Of a DNA stretch of 64,000 bases, positions 9,348-18,034 are shown in pieces. The position numbers were made by a program, and so were the translations under genes. Each line of letters opens with the position of its first letter. The first letter of the stretch is position 1. The notes under the pieces are model-generated. The model did not search any database. It was not told where the DNA came from and saw only the letters and a program-made list of their open reading frames with translations. The stretch comes from an uncultured Desulfobacter sp. (GTDB lineage: Bacteria; Desulfobacterota; Desulfobacteria; Desulfobacterales; Desulfobacteraceae), in the NCBI RefSeq assembly GCF_963666145.1, contig NZ_OY762614.1, positions 3,648,501 through 3,712,500 on the forward strand, in the 5' to 3' direction.

Positions 9348-10097
9348 TCAAATGGATATTTTCTGACAATTTCTTTCAAATTCCCTTAAAAATGATTCCA
9401 TGAAACGTCCTGACTCAAACCATTGTTCGATTTTTTCAAATTTATGCACATATTCGTCGTAGTACTTTGACTTTTTCATGGGGCTCAGCCTGGATGCGCC
9501 GGAGTCCCGGGCAATGGCGTCAGGGCTCAGTTCCCTGATGATCTCTTTGACCTTTGCATGGGCTGCCCGTTTGCTGGCCTGCTGGGACTCGAAAAAGGCT
9601 TTGCCAATCTGACCGATGTAGCTGTCCAGTGTCCGGCCGTGACCGGCACCTTCAAGGTGGTAGCCGATGACCTGGCGGATTGTCTGGTCTGAATCCTGTT
9701 TGCCCATGAGGGTGGTGTTGATGGTGCCGATCAGCTGGTTCAAGGCTTCAAACACGGTGTTGATGGAGTCTGCCAGGCTTTCTAAAAGTTCATCGGAGTT
9801 CATGTCTGCCTGGGAGACGTTCCGGCCGAGCAGCAGTTTTATCACCCGTGCCAGGACATGGTCGTCAATGGCCGTATTTTCCTGGGTGTTGTTCGTTGCC
9901 AGCGGTTGGTTTACGGCACCGGTATCATGTTCAAAGTCCTGAATCAGCCGGTCAAGAACCGCCCGGCGACTGTTTTTATCCAGACTTGCCAATACGTTAT
10001 CCAGGTGTGATTCAATGGCACCTTCCTGGGCCGTGTCTGCGTAAATGGCTTTGATCTGCTCTTTTAATGTCTGGTGTGAAATGTCCAACCTGTTCAT
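9348..10097 (-). CDS. TagH/ImpI C-terminal-like T6SS-associated protein, no FHA domain
   Basis: The 249-residue protein is predicted soluble and largely helical. Its C-terminal half, about residues 130-245, resembles the domain that follows the FHA module in TagH/ImpI proteins, with the ending KYYDEYVHKFEKIEQWFESG...FLREFERNC. No FHA fold (no GR..xxS..H pattern) is visible at the N-terminus, which instead is a helical stretch rich in Asp, Asn and Gln. It sits 15 bases upstream of tssJ and 20 bases after the first gene of the operon, so a T6SS-linked job is likely. The family call is by recognition of sequence pattern only and is tentative. Confidence 0.5.
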   Translation of the reverse strand: MNRLDISHQTLKEQIKAIYADTAQEGAIESHLDNVLASLDKNSRRAVLDRLIQDFEHDTGAVNQPLATNNTQENTAIDDHVLARVIKLLLGRNVSQADMNSDELLESLADSINTVFEALNQLIGTINTTLMGKQDSDQTIRQVIGYHLEGAGHGRTLDSYIGQIGKAFFESQQASKRAAHAKVKEIIRELSPDAIARDSGASRLSPMKKSKYYDEYVHKFEKIEQWFESGRFMESFLREFERNCQKISI

Positions 10098-10117
10098 TTT
10101 CCTTTGTGTCCCGGGAT

Positions 10118-12193
10118 CTATTTTTTGGGGGGAAGTATGACGGTTTTATCAAAGTCATCATCTTCACTAAAAAAATCGCCGCTGTTATTAGAGATACCGT
10201 TTGACGGCAAACCGGTGCCGGAAGATAAGATAACGGTCTCTTCCATATCCTCGAACTCTTTCTCAGGTTCCGGTGTTTGGGGTGTTGGGGCCGTATTCAA
10301 CACAACGGTTTCCTGGATATCTTCAAAATCACTGGGGGGCGGATCTGGAGGGACCTGGGTACCAAGCACCACTGTTTCCTGCCTCTGTTCAAATTCATTT
10401 TGGTCTGCTGTATCCATACGCTTTGTGGGGAGAATATCCGACGGTTGTTTGATGCCTGTACTTGATGAGAGTACAACGGTCTCCATGATATCTTCATCCT
10501 CGTCCGGTTCCGGTGGCGCCTGGTTTTCCCATTTTGATTTAAGACGTTTCAGGATGGCGGCAATGGCCTGGTTGTTCTGCCCATCCTCTTGTGCCGTATC
10601 TGTGGCGGTCTGTGCAGGGGGCTGTTCATTTGCACCGGCACCCGGCAGGCCAGGCCCTGTTTTTATTTGCAGATCTTTGCTGAAAAGTTCTGATTTTACG
10701 GTTTTTTGTATGTCATTGACCTGCCGGATACAGGTTCTGATAAACCCTGGAAAATCTAAGCTCTCTTTTTTTTTGATTAACGATCCTGCAAATTGAATGG
10801 TTCGAATCCATAACCCATGCCATTCATCCGCCATGGAAACAGGTGCCGGATGCCAGAAAATATTTTCCGGCTTAAACATTGGGTGGGATTCAAAAAATGC
10901 CTGGGCATTGTTTGTCCATTGGTTTTCACCTGTGCTTTGCAGTAGCGCCGCCCCGGCCTGAAAAACGGTGTTTGCGTCGTGTTCATGGTTTACAAAAAAG
11001 ATGTAAAGGCACAATTGTGCAATGAAATTTGTGTGCCGGTTATCTGCCATGGATGTTTGGAAAAGATTCAGGGGGCGGGTGGTCACAAGGTCCAGCAGGT
11101 GAAGCTCATAATCCCAGAAAAAAGGCATCATGCCTGCATCTGATTTTGTGGTGATCCAGATGCTGTCCAAATTCAGGTTGTAAATGGGCGTAACCTGACC
11201 GGTTAATCTTTTTTCAACGGAGGTGAGGACCTTTTTAAAAAACGCATATTTTAAAAATAAAATTTCAAGCCAGAATCTTGGATCATCCTTGAACAGGTAG
11301 CTGGATGACCCATGGCCGGATAGTTGGACGGTGTTGGGACTGCGTGGCAACGATTGCGGGGGCGGCTCGGCAGATGCCGTGTCATTGGACAAGCGCTTTA
11401 AAAATTGGGTCCCGGTCATCTCGCAGGCATTAAACACCAGCATGTAAAATGGATAAAACGATACGCATCCAATGCGGGATAATGCGTTTTGCCCTGTCAA
11501 ATAGCAGGCACTGTGTTCCGGGCAGTCCGCGCATGGAAAACCATTGGGCACGGCCTTCTTAATATTACTGAAGCGCTTAATCAGGCCGTGCCGGTCCAGG
11601 ACGTAGGCCGGGTCGTTTGCCTGGCCTGCATAGGCGTAAAAAAAATGGCTTGAATGGGATGCATGACATTGCGGGCAGAAAAGATAGCGGGTCAGTCCGG
11701 TATGAAATGAATCCAGCCCCGCTTTTTTCAGAATAGGATCGTCTTTGCAAAGCACCAACTCCCCGCCGCACTCCGGGCATGGGGGGTGGAAAAAACGGTG
11801 TTTGAATCTACAGTAAAAAAGCGGTTTCAACTGGGCCGCTTTATGATCCGGGCCGGTCATGGTAAATGTGCCGGGATCCTTGGAAAAAAATTGAATGGTG
11901 TCCAGCCAGGCCTGGTCCAGGGTTGTGTTGGTCTGGGAACTGAAGGCTTCGGTGTCGGAAAAACAGGTGTCATTTTGGATCAGTATGAACACAGACTGGA
12001 AAACCCGATTTGATCCATCACACTTGAGTCCGCCTTTAATCAGACGGCTGAAAGGCTTTGGCGGCCCGGCAGATTGAAAGGGAAAGGGGGGTGACGTCCC
12101 TTGGGAATTGTCTTGTCGCAAGACATAAATATCTAGTACAATCCCATTGTTGCCGGATTCCAGGTATGGAAGCAAAGATAATGTTTTTTCCAT
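10118..12193 (-). CDS. Unknown zinc-ribbon protein with TVxL-repeat tail, first gene of the T6SS operon
   Basis: I do not recognise this 691-residue protein as a whole. A split zinc-ribbon is visible, with C139-x2-C142 and C173-x2-C176, followed by a second Cys cluster C221-x2-C224-x5-C230. A helical middle follows. The last about 130 residues are disordered, acidic and proline-rich, and carry five short repeats with the core T-V-(V/I)-L, usually preceded by E: ETVVLSSSTG, ETVVLGTQ, ETVVLNTAP, ETVILSSGTG and KTVILPP. Such acidic TV(V/I)L peptides resemble phosphothreonine docking sites for FHA domains, but that is inference. Start ATG 12193 has only a weak ribosome site. It is separated by 20 bases from the TagH-like gene. 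Confidence 0.6.
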   Translation of the reverse strand: MEKTLSLLPYLESGNNGIVLDIYVLRQDNSQGTSPPFPFQSAGPPKPFSRLIKGGLKCDGSNRVFQSVFILIQNDTCFSDTEAFSSQTNTTLDQAWLDTIQFFSKDPGTFTMTGPDHKAAQLKPLFYCRFKHRFFHPPCPECGGELVLCKDDPILKKAGLDSFHTGLTRYLFCPQCHASHSSHFFYAYAGQANDPAYVLDRHGLIKRFSNIKKAVPNGFPCADCPEHSACYLTGQNALSRIGCVSFYPFYMLVFNACEMTGTQFLKRLSNDTASAEPPPQSLPRSPNTVQLSGHGSSSYLFKDDPRFWLEILFLKYAFFKKVLTSVEKRLTGQVTPIYNLNLDSIWITTKSDAGMMPFFWDYELHLLDLVTTRPLNLFQTSMADNRHTNFIAQLCLYIFFVNHEHDANTVFQAGAALLQSTGENQWTNNAQAFFESHPMFKPENIFWHPAPVSMADEWHGLWIRTIQFAGSLIKKKESLDFPGFIRTCIRQVNDIQKTVKSELFSKDLQIKTGPGLPGAGANEQPPAQTATDTAQEDGQNNQAIAAILKRLKSKWENQAPPEPDEDEDIMETVVLSSSTGIKQPSDILPTKRMDTADQNEFEQRQETVVLGTQVPPDPPPSDFEDIQETVVLNTAPTPQTPEPEKEFEDMEETVILSSGTGLPSNGISNNSGDFFSEDDDFDKTVILPPKK

Positions 12194-12213
12194 GTCCGCC
12201 CGCTTTGATCCAA

Positions 12214-12227
12214 ATTACTTAAGTAAT
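12214..12227. promoter_or_regulatory. 14-bp perfect palindrome upstream of the T6SS operon
   Basis: ATTACTTAAGTAAT is a perfect palindrome 21 bases before the ATG of the first T6SS-operon gene. The position suits an operator or a 5'-UTR site. No clear -35/-10 pair could be assigned around it, so the function is open. Confidence 0.35.
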
Positions 12228-12230
12228 GAT

Positions 12231-12270
12231 CATGGGCCGATCCGAGGTATCAACATCCAGACGCAACCCA
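12231..12270. repeat. Dispersed repeat, copy A
   Basis: This segment opens CATGGGCCGATCC and ends ACGCAACCCA. It shares its opening and closing words with a second copy at 12341-12384 and with sites near 28397 and 15965. It lies in the 260-base gap between the T6SS operon and rlmK, which otherwise contains no recognisable gene. Confidence 0.4.
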
Positions 12271-12340
12271 CAACAAAATATGAAAGCAACCCGTTAAATT
12301 ACTGAGACTTTCATATAAAACTAAAATGTTTTTGAAGAAC

Positions 12341-12384
12341 GCCCATGGGCTGATCCGGTCTATTAATACCGAGCCTCAACCCAG
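12341..12384. repeat. Dispersed repeat, copy B
   Basis: It reads CCCATGGGCTGATCCGGTCT, then ATTAATACC, and ends CCTCAACCCA. It shares a 12-base word GATCCGGTCTAT with the copy near 28397 and the CATGGGC(C/T)GATCC opening with copy A about 110 bases away. Confidence 0.4.
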
Positions 12385-12453
12385 GGGAAAGCTGAATGAT
12401 CCATTGGAGAACATTAGCGTCTATATCTTATAAAATCAAGTCCGAACAGGAGT

Positions 12454-13416
12454 TCAAGCGTCGAGACAGATTCGCCAGCACCGGTGGATCTGTTTTTTCT
12501 TGGATGCATAATCCTCGGGGATCGTCTCCTGGGTGATCTCTTTAATATCACGGACGTCCAGCTTGTGTTCAGCCAGGGAGAAATTCTGGTGGTTGGTGGA
12601 AAAAAACACCGTGCTTCCCGGGCGCATGAGCTTAAATACCTGGTTAAGCAAAAACGGATAGTCTTTTGCAATATCAAAGTGTTTATCGTTCATGCGTGTT
12701 GTGGAATAGGAGGGTGGGTCAACCACAGCCAGGTCGTATCTGTGTTCGAGTCGAACCGCTTTTTTCAAGAAATCAAAGGTATCCATCTGGACCTGGGTGT
12801 GGCAGGCGGCCGCTAACCCGTTCAGGGCCAGATTCTCTTTGACCCAGGTGATGGCGGTTTCCGAGCGGTCTACGGACAGGGTGGAGGCCGCTCCGCCCTT
12901 GGCCGCATAGCAGGAGAAGGCCCCTGTGTAGCAATAGAGGTTTAGAAAATCCTTGCCCCGGGCGATCTCCCGGACCATCATCCGGGTGTTTCTGTGGTCG
13001 GAAAAAAGTCCCGTATCCACATAGTCGCTGGGGTTGACCAGAAACTGAAGATCCCGCTCCCACATGGGGATTTTTTCATTTTTTGTATTAATTCTTTGGT
13101 ACCGTGCCCCGTCCTTGATGCCTGCTTTTCGGATTTTAAGGTGCAGATTTTCCTGGGGGACGTCAAGGGCCTGGGCGACCGCTTTTCCCATCAGGGGCAG
13201 CCAGTCCGGGGTGGACTGTTCTCTGGCATATTCTCCCACCACAAGATGGCCGGCGTACCAGTCCACCACCGCCCTGATCTCGGGGATGTCCCAGTCATAC
13301 AGCCGGAAAACCTCCAGGTTTTGTTTGGCGAAGCGTTTATACAGGTGCTTGAATCTTTTTGTTACCCGGTTGGCCAGCATTTGGGCCTGGGCTTGGTATC
13401 TTTCACTGTTTTCCAT
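12454..13416 (-). CDS. rlmK: Stand-alone RlmK-type 23S rRNA methyltransferase
   Basis: This is a class I SAM-dependent methyltransferase of 320 aa that matches the C-terminal (RlmK, m7G2069) half of the E. coli RlmKL fusion. Landmarks are NRVTKRFKHLYKRFAKQ at the N-terminus, RLYDWDIPEI, the RNA-binding/linker segment VNPSDYVDTGLFSDHRNTR, SAM motif I FLNLYCYTGAFS, and motif IV VDPPSYS. No THUMP domain is present. The matching RlmL half is encoded separately at 19953-21191. RlmI-like enzymes are an alternative, but the N-terminal motif favours RlmK. Confidence 0.78.
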   Translation of the reverse strand: MENSERYQAQAQMLANRVTKRFKHLYKRFAKQNLEVFRLYDWDIPEIRAVVDWYAGHLVVGEYAREQSTPDWLPLMGKAVAQALDVPQENLHLKIRKAGIKDGARYQRINTKNEKIPMWERDLQFLVNPSDYVDTGLFSDHRNTRMMVREIARGKDFLNLYCYTGAFSCYAAKGGAASTLSVDRSETAITWVKENLALNGLAAACHTQVQMDTFDFLKKAVRLEHRYDLAVVDPPSYSTTRMNDKHFDIAKDYPFLLNQVFKLMRPGSTVFFSTNHQNFSLAEHKLDVRDIKEITQETIPEDYASKKKQIHRCWRICLDA

Positions 13417-13485
13417 GGCACATGGTCATACATCATTCAACGTCTAATGGCAAGAAAAGGCAACCCTATTGGGCCTTGGGTGTTT

Positions 13486-14601
13486 TTAATTCATCAGTTG
13501 ATCAACTGGTGTATAGGTCAGCCCAAATGCATCGGCCACGGCCTTGTAAGTCACCTTGCCGTTGATAATGTTGGCGCCCCGTTTAATCTCCGGGTTGGTC
13601 TGCATCGCCTGTTTCCAGCCCTGGTTGGCAATCTGCAGGGCATAGGGTAGTGTGGCGTTGGTCAGTGCCAGGGTCGAGGTCTTGGCCACAGCCCCGGGCA
13701 TGTTGGCCACGCAGTAGTGCACTACGCCGTCGATCACAAAGGTGGGATCGCCATGGGTGGTGGCCTTGGATGTTTCAAAACATCCCCCCTGGTCAATGGC
13801 CACATCCACCAGCACAGCGCCACGCTTCATGGTCTTGAGCATGTCACGGGTCACAAGTTTCGGCGCCTTGGCACCGGGAACCAGTACGGCCCCGATCACC
13901 ACATCCGCCGTTTTGACCAGTTTGCGAATGGTTGCCGGGCTGGACATCAGGGTAAAGCAATTGGCCGGCATCACATCGTTCAGATAGCGCAGCCGGTTCA
14001 GGTTCATGTCCAAAAGGTAGACTTTGGCGCCAAGCCCGCAGGCCATCTTGGCCGCATTGACCCCGACCACGCCGCCGCCGATCACCACCACCGTGGCCGG
14101 TTCCACACCGGGAACGCCGCCCAGAAGAACGCCGTGGCCGCCCTGGGGCATCTCCAGAAATTTGGCGCCTTCCTGGATGGCCATACGTCCGGCCACCTCG
14201 CTCATGGGCGTTAACAACGGCAGGGTGCCGTCGTCCTTCTGGATGGTTTCGTAGGCGATACATACGGCCTTGCTTTTGATCAATGCCCGGGTCTGGGGCT
14301 CATCGGCCGCCAGGTGCAGGTAGGTGAAAACGATCTGGCCTTCCCGGATTAAGTCATATTCCGGCGGTAATGGCTCTTTGACGTGCATGACCATGTCCGC
14401 TGTTGCATAGATCTGTTTGGCCGTATCGACTATTTTGGCCCCGGACCGGGTGTAGGCGTTGTCGGTAAATCCGCTGCCCGTACCGGCGTTTTTTTCCACC
14501 AGCACCTGGTGCCCGTTTTTTACCATCACCTCGACTCCCGCCGGGGTCATGCACACACGGTTCTCCTCTGACTTGATCTCCTTGGGTATTCCTAGGATCA
14601 T
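13486..14601 (-). CDS. ald: Alanine dehydrogenase
   Basis: This enzyme catalyses NAD-dependent oxidative deamination of L-alanine to pyruvate. The start is ATG 14601 behind GGAGGA; the six extra upstream codons lack a ribosome site. The resulting 371 aa is the standard Ald length, opening MILGIPKEIKSEENRV. Visible landmarks are the substrate-binding region HVKEPLPPEYDLIREGQI, the Rossmann motif VVVIGGGVVGVNAAKMA, and VDVAIDQGGCFETS with the catalytic Asp. It is spaced only 23 bases from the cyclase gene upstream. Confidence 0.95.
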   Translation of the reverse strand: MILGIPKEIKSEENRVCMTPAGVEVMVKNGHQVLVEKNAGTGSGFTDNAYTRSGAKIVDTAKQIYATADMVMHVKEPLPPEYDLIREGQIVFTYLHLAADEPQTRALIKSKAVCIAYETIQKDDGTLPLLTPMSEVAGRMAIQEGAKFLEMPQGGHGVLLGGVPGVEPATVVVIGGGVVGVNAAKMACGLGAKVYLLDMNLNRLRYLNDVMPANCFTLMSSPATIRKLVKTADVVIGAVLVPGAKAPKLVTRDMLKTMKRGAVLVDVAIDQGGCFETSKATTHGDPTFVIDGVVHYCVANMPGAVAKTSTLALTNATLPYALQIANQGWKQAMQTNPEIKRGANIINGKVTYKAVADAFGLTYTPVDQLMN

Positions 14602-14623
14602 ATTTGTCCTCCTATGCATGCAG

Positions 14624-15901
14624 TTATGAATAATGGGGTTCTAACTGGAACAGACAAACTGTTTTGGCTTTTCCCTTCAATTTTACATCGTCCAGCCGGG
14701 TCACCCCCTTTAGATTGTCCAGGGTCTCCACGTGGGGTTCAAGTTTTTCCCATACCGCATCGGAAACCAGGATCTGATTGGGCTCGGCAAGGGATTCAAT
14801 CCGTTGGGCCACATTCACCGTATCTCCCACCACGGTATAATTTAGATGCGCTTCCGATCCCATGAATCCTGCCACCAGCTCTCCATAATTGATACCCACG
14901 CTCATTTCCAGCTGTTTAAAGACCCTTTTTAGTTTAATTTCGCGGTTCAGTTCATGGAGCACTGAAAACATTTCAAGGGCCGCACGTACGGCATTCAGGC
15001 AGCTGTCCGGATCTTCTAATGGAGTTCCAAATACAGCCAAAATGCCGTCTCCTAAAAGTTTGTCCAGCGTTCCCTTATTCTTGAAAATCAGGGGGATCAT
15101 CCGGGAAAAAAAATGGTTGAGAAGGATGACCACCTCTTCGGGTTTCATGTTTTCAGAAAAACTTGTAAACCCCTTCAAATCGACAAAAACAACAGCCGCC
15201 TGTTTTTTTTCGCCGCCAAGTTTTAATTTCCCCTGCTTGAATATTTCTCCAATGACGTTTTTTGAAAAGAATCGGCTTAGCTGAATCATCTGCTTTTCTT
15301 CATCAAGTTTATTGTAGTAAAGCCTTAAAAACACCATGTTGTTGTGCAGATGATCGCATACCACATTGTAAAAAAGGAAATGGGAGGGCCCAAACATATT
15401 GTTATCCTTTCCAAAAAGCATGAGAACGGCAATGACTTTGCCTTTGGAAAGTATGGATTGGCCATAAAAGGCGTAGTCTTCATCGGAAAACAGATGGGGG
15501 CGGGGAGTGCCTTGTTTGGATATTTTTTTTTCCACATCTTTCAGGCTGGCGATGAGAACGTTTGTCTTTTCCCCAAGAAGTGCTTTAAAAAAGGGGAGAT
15601 TTTTTATGGCAGTGAGATTGAACTTCTTTTCCAACTCCGTATGGAAAAAATGATCTTTTTTAATTTCATTGTCCGGTGAAAAATATAACGCCGCCGCCGT
15701 AAGACCCTTATATTTTTTCAAACACTCCAGATGCCGGATCCAGATTAAATCCTGATCAATAAAATCAATTTGCTGCATGGTGCTGTTCATCTCTTTGATA
15801 ATCGAGAGCTCATTGATTTTATCATCATACTTTTTCTGGATGGAAAGAAAATTTTTTTTAAATTCTTCAAACAGCGTTACGGCTCTCTTATCATTACTCA
15901 T
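14624..15901 (-). CDS. Class III adenylate/guanylate cyclase with N-terminal GAF-like domain
   Basis: A predicted cytoplasmic enzyme of 425 aa that makes cyclic nucleotide from NTP. The N-terminus (about 1-60) is coiled coil, residues about 60-195 look like a GAF sensor, and residues about 230-420 are the cyclase catalytic domain. Key residues are present: the metal Asp in VFVDLKGFT and in LLGDGILAVFG, the base-selecting Lys-Asp pair in DKLLGD and YTVVGDTVN, and the transition-state Asn-Arg in NVAQR. The Lys/Asp pattern favours ATP as substrate. It lies between the HDOD gene and ald. Confidence 0.88.
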   Translation of the reverse strand: MSNDKRAVTLFEEFKKNFLSIQKKYDDKINELSIIKEMNSTMQQIDFIDQDLIWIRHLECLKKYKGLTAAALYFSPDNEIKKDHFFHTELEKKFNLTAIKNLPFFKALLGEKTNVLIASLKDVEKKISKQGTPRPHLFSDEDYAFYGQSILSKGKVIAVLMLFGKDNNMFGPSHFLFYNVVCDHLHNNMVFLRLYYNKLDEEKQMIQLSRFFSKNVIGEIFKQGKLKLGGEKKQAAVVFVDLKGFTSFSENMKPEEVVILLNHFFSRMIPLIFKNKGTLDKLLGDGILAVFGTPLEDPDSCLNAVRAALEMFSVLHELNREIKLKRVFKQLEMSVGINYGELVAGFMGSEAHLNYTVVGDTVNVAQRIESLAEPNQILVSDAVWEKLEPHVETLDNLKGVTRLDDVKLKGKAKTVCLFQLEPHYS

Positions 15902-15964
15902 GGGTTTTTCCTATGTTGCACGTGATATTGTACTTTCGGTTTTTATAAGACTGTCTGTGCGACC

Positions 15965-15995
15965 TATGCCGATCCTTCAACGTCCGTTGCGGGCC
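15965..15995. repeat. Possible diverged copy D of the dispersed repeat
   Basis: TGCCGATCC followed by TCAACGTCC and a GC..CCA ending resembles copy A at 12231. The match is short and interrupted, so membership of the same family is uncertain. It lies in the 134-base gap between the cyclase and HDOD genes. Confidence 0.2.
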
Positions 15996-16035
15996 ACAAT
16001 CCTTGGGCCTATGTGGTAAGGCCATGGCTGCTATT

Positions 16036-17913
16036 TTAATCGGATATGTCAAGCAAATGGGCATTTCCCTTGAGGATCTCGGTGACATCCGTCAAAGACT
16101 GCTCAATGAATTGGGTATTGAAATTTGGAAATAACTTTTTCATGGCAATCATATGATCCACCTTAAACTGCTGTTTTATCTTCTGCATTGCATTTGCGTC
16201 AGCCATATTGGAAAGATAATCCGAGAAACCGATGATGGCGGCAAACAATGAATACTCTCCGGCCGCAGACGGTTGATGGTGAAAGGCTGCGGCATGAACC
16301 AGAGGGTCTGGCAGATTCCAGTTTTCTCCAATGCTTTTTGCGATCTTGCCATGGTCCATCCCTAAAATTTCCTGTTCGACGGCACTGATGGGAACGGCGC
16401 TCTCCTTGGCGCGGGCCAGAATTGTCGTATACAAATCCGAAAAGTTTTCGATCAGATATATCTTGCCGATATCGTGGAGAAGGCCCGCCGTAAAAATTCC
16501 CATATCTTTGAATTGGGGCAGCTCCCGGCAAAGATACCTTGCAATCAAGGCGGTTCCCATGGCGTGGCGCCACAGGGTTTTAGGGTCCATTAATCCTTTG
16601 AGATCCGCATTCAAAAACGATTCTGATAATGAGAGGCCAAAGGCCATGTTGATCACTTCATCTGTTCCCAGCAGGACAACAGCATCTTTGATGGAGCTGA
16701 TTTTATTGCCCAATCCGTAAAAGGGCGAATTGACAATTTTTAATATTTTTATGGTCAGCGCGGGTGCCAGCAGGATTTTTTCCACAATGTCATCCAGCGT
16801 GGATTCCGGGTTGGACGCTACGTTATATGCCTGCATGGCCACTGATGGCGTGGTAAAAATGGTCTCCACCTGGTTCAGGCGAAACATGACTTTTTCCATG
16901 TTTATGTGTCTGTCTTTGAGATTTTCAGCAAGCTGCATCTGTGTGACAATTCCGCGAACGATTTTTTTTGCGGTAACAACATCTTTCGGGGCGGTTTGGT
17001 TTGTTATTTTTTTGGCAAGATATGTTGTCAGGTGGGAATCGTGGGGAAGCTGGAGAAAAAATTTTGTTTGATCGGATATGGGAATTCTACTCAGAGCACC
17101 CCATAAAATATCCGGGGGCAACGCTGTAAGTTCATTGTAAAAATCTCCCCTGGCTTTGTTAAAACAATGGGTTAACTCCTGGAAATCTGAAAGGGATCCA
17201 TTGTTTTGCCCATGGGAATTGTTCCGGGATAAAATCGGCTCTCTTTTTTGGGGGCTTTTATTTAAGGTTGTTTTATGGGTGAACAGATCTTTTTGGGCAA
17301 CCGCCATCAATTCATAAAAAGATTTTCCATCGCCGGGTATCACTGCAAATCCAATGTGAACTGAAATATTTCGCGTGAGGTTGCTTTCCATGCAATGGAC
17401 AATTTTTTTAAACACAACGTTGCGGGCATCCCGGTCCGTGGCAAATCCCAAAAGGACAAAGGTTTTATCATCAATCACAAACACACTGTCACTATGCCGG
17501 AACATATCTTCGATCTCTTCTCGCTTGCCCAGAAGGGACGGCAGGAAAAAATCCTTTTGACCTGGTTCCACCGTCACGTAATATAGGCAGGTTTCCACAC
17601 AGGCGCGCAGGGTTTTGCTGAATTCTTTGGCGATCCATTTCAACTGCCGGGGGTCAATGGCAAAGGGAATCCTTTTGTCCTTGATCACCGTGGTTACATC
17701 ACACTCCACATCCAGGTTGAAAAGGTATTTACGGGCAACCTCTACATTTTCAGCACTGTTGAAGTCTCCCAGTACTGCAGGGGGATGACCAAGAATATAT
17801 GCCACTTTTTCAGGGGAAAGTTTAAATTCTTTTCTCAGAAAACCGGGCAGATCAACGTGATGTCCGCCCGCATTGCACTTTTTTAGAATTACCCTGTGAG
17901 ACGTTTGCATCAT
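16036..17913 (-). CDS. HDOD domain signalling protein
   Basis: A 625-residue soluble protein. Residues about 1-70 contain a small domain with the pattern ILGHPPAVLGDFNSAENVEVARKYLFNL (an L7/L12 C-terminal-like fold is possible). Residues about 95-215 look like a degenerate GGDEF or PAS-like region. A HDOD domain spans about 345-560. The HDOD carries AGLLHDIGK and a later HH pair (AAFHHQPSA), so an HD metal site may partly persist, which is uncommon because many HDOD domains have lost it. Proteins of this family regulate stress, motility or c-di-GMP signalling. It is upstream of the cyclase gene on the same strand. Confidence 0.8.
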   Translation of the reverse strand: MMQTSHRVILKKCNAGGHHVDLPGFLRKEFKLSPEKVAYILGHPPAVLGDFNSAENVEVARKYLFNLDVECDVTTVIKDKRIPFAIDPRQLKWIAKEFSKTLRACVETCLYYVTVEPGQKDFFLPSLLGKREEIEDMFRHSDSVFVIDDKTFVLLGFATDRDARNVVFKKIVHCMESNLTRNISVHIGFAVIPGDGKSFYELMAVAQKDLFTHKTTLNKSPQKREPILSRNNSHGQNNGSLSDFQELTHCFNKARGDFYNELTALPPDILWGALSRIPISDQTKFFLQLPHDSHLTTYLAKKITNQTAPKDVVTAKKIVRGIVTQMQLAENLKDRHINMEKVMFRLNQVETIFTTPSVAMQAYNVASNPESTLDDIVEKILLAPALTIKILKIVNSPFYGLGNKISSIKDAVVLLGTDEVINMAFGLSLSESFLNADLKGLMDPKTLWRHAMGTALIARYLCRELPQFKDMGIFTAGLLHDIGKIYLIENFSDLYTTILARAKESAVPISAVEQEILGMDHGKIAKSIGENWNLPDPLVHAAAFHHQPSAAGEYSLFAAIIGFSDYLSNMADANAMQKIKQQFKVDHMIAMKKLFPNFNTQFIEQSLTDVTEILKGNAHLLDISD

Positions 17914-18034
17914 GGTTGGTAGTTCCAGAATCGCGTATCAAAATAGTTGTGTCGTTAAAATGGCTTGATTGTATAGTTATTTCAATAACACAGTGAAGGT
18001 ATCGAAGCAACTGGAATGCCTTTGATCAAAATGC

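Noticed and set aside
10790..10815. A TTCGAATCC word considered as a tRNA T-loop
   Set aside because: It lies inside a coding sequence and lacks a cloverleaf; no tRNA was found in the window.
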